A stretch of DNA of 5,589 nucleotides from Chroococcidiopsidaceae cyanobacterium CP_BM_RX_35 (GTDB taxonomy: Bacteria > Cyanobacteriota > Cyanobacteriia > Cyanobacteriales > Chroococcidiopsidaceae): the NCBI GenBank assembly GCA_019242465.1, contig JAFAVL010000750.1, positions 1-5,589 on the forward strand, written 5' to 3'. Below, piece after piece: positions 5,247-5,589 of the stretch; position 1 is the stretch's first letter; every line of letters starts with the position of its first letter. The position numbers and the translations under genes were made by a program. Under the pieces are notes generated by a model. That model was not told where the DNA came from and searched no databases. It was given only the letters and a program-made list of their open reading frames with translations.

Positions 5247-5589
5247 ATGCCTTCGCGTACTCTACTACTGGCACGGTTTTTGCTAATACTATGGTTGCCC
5301 TTAAGTGGGTGCAGTCAAGATAGGTTAACTCCACCAGGAAAGTTAACTGTTGGTGTTGTGGGCTACGACACAGGAGAACTCTCTGTAAATAACTATGAAC
5401 GCTTTCAGGAGTACTTGGCAAAACAGACCAGTAGTGTTGTTGAATTGGAACCCGCGCTTAATGAACTGAATGCCGTTCAACAAGTTCGTAGTAAGGCTTG
5501 GTCCATTGTTTTTGCACCTCCTGGTTTGGCAGCAATTGCAATAGGAACAGAGAATTACACTCCGATTTTTCGGATGGAAGGGGTAAACA
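5247..5589 (+). CDS. PhnD-like (phosphate/phosphonate-type) substrate-binding lipoprotein, N-terminal part (runs off the right edge)
   Basis: A frame of 114 codons opens at ATG 5247 and continues past the window. Residues 1-22 are a lipoprotein signal peptide: Arg-4 and Arg-10, a Leu-rich core and the lipobox LSGC with Cys-22 as the predicted lipidated residue. The mature part begins with a proline-containing linker and then KLTVGVVGYDTGE (31-43), a helix with YERFQEYLAKQ (48-58), VELEPALNELNAVQQV (63-78) and WSIVFAPPGLAAI (83-95). That is the pattern of the first lobe of periplasmic binding proteins of the PhnD/SsuA/transferrin type. It should be tethered in the periplasm and bind a small ligand, possibly an oxyanion, though the ligand cannot be told from this fragment. 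An in-frame TAG at 5223 bars a much longer start; the ribosome-binding site is weak. It is divergent from the ParA-like gene, and any permease or ATPase partner would lie outside the window. Confidence 0.82.
   Translation, partial: MPSRTLLLARFLLILWLPLSGCSQDRLTPPGKLTVGVVGYDTGELSVNNYERFQEYLAKQTSSVVELEPALNELNAVQQVRSKAWSIVFAPPGLAAIAIGTENYTPIFRMEGVN

Noticed and set aside
5167..5421. 84-codon minus-strand frame
   Set aside because: It is antisense to the lipoprotein start, which has a convincing lipobox signal peptide and binding-protein motifs.
1..5589. CRISPR array, tRNA or rRNA genes, insertion sequence ends or attachment sites
   Set aside because: No regularly spaced repeats, no cloverleaf-like or rRNA sequence, no transposase or integrase frame and no terminal inverted repeats were seen on either strand.

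Overview
The window looks like cyanobacterial chromosome. Two exact copies of the octamer GCGATCGC (the HIP1 repeat typical of many cyanobacteria) lie inside one gene. The protein families also fit: a DUF1822 protein, a large non-ECF-length sigma-70 factor, a metacaspase/orthocaspase, and a PhnD-like lipoprotein. No RNA gene, insertion sequence, integrase or CRISPR array is visible.

Layout. Positions 2-499 (minus) hold the N-terminal 166 residues of a DUF1822 protein that runs off the left edge. Positions 496-1710 (minus) hold a 404-residue sigma-70-like factor. Its stop codon overlaps the DUF1822 start as ATGA, so the two look like a translationally coupled pair. Positions 1711-2244 are a 534-bp divergent intergenic region containing dyads, short direct repeats and one possible 23-codon ORF preceded by AAGGA. 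Positions 2245-4161 (plus) encode a 638-residue caspase-fold protease with an intact His-106/Cys-157 pair, a second apparently inactive caspase-like half, and a C-terminal signalling-type domain. A strong GC-rich hairpin (4172-4201) sits between this gene and the convergent gene at 4209-4973 (minus), a MinD/ParA-like ATPase whose Walker A signature lysine is replaced by arginine. A 273-bp divergent region (4974-5246) follows, with promoter-like sequences firing rightward into the first 114 residues of a lipoprotein of the phosphate/phosphonate-type substrate-binding family (5247 to the right edge).

How the genes may work together. The best candidate for a system is the divergent pair sigma-DUF1822 and caspase. 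A dedicated sigma factor with a co-translated partner faces a protease that joins an active caspase, a pseudo-caspase and a small C-terminal domain resembling those on cyanobacterial regulatory kinases. This could be a regulated-proteolysis or stress-response module, but that is inference from domain content and arrangement. The ParA-like and lipoprotein genes form a second divergent pair. Nothing in the sequence ties them functionally to the caspase.
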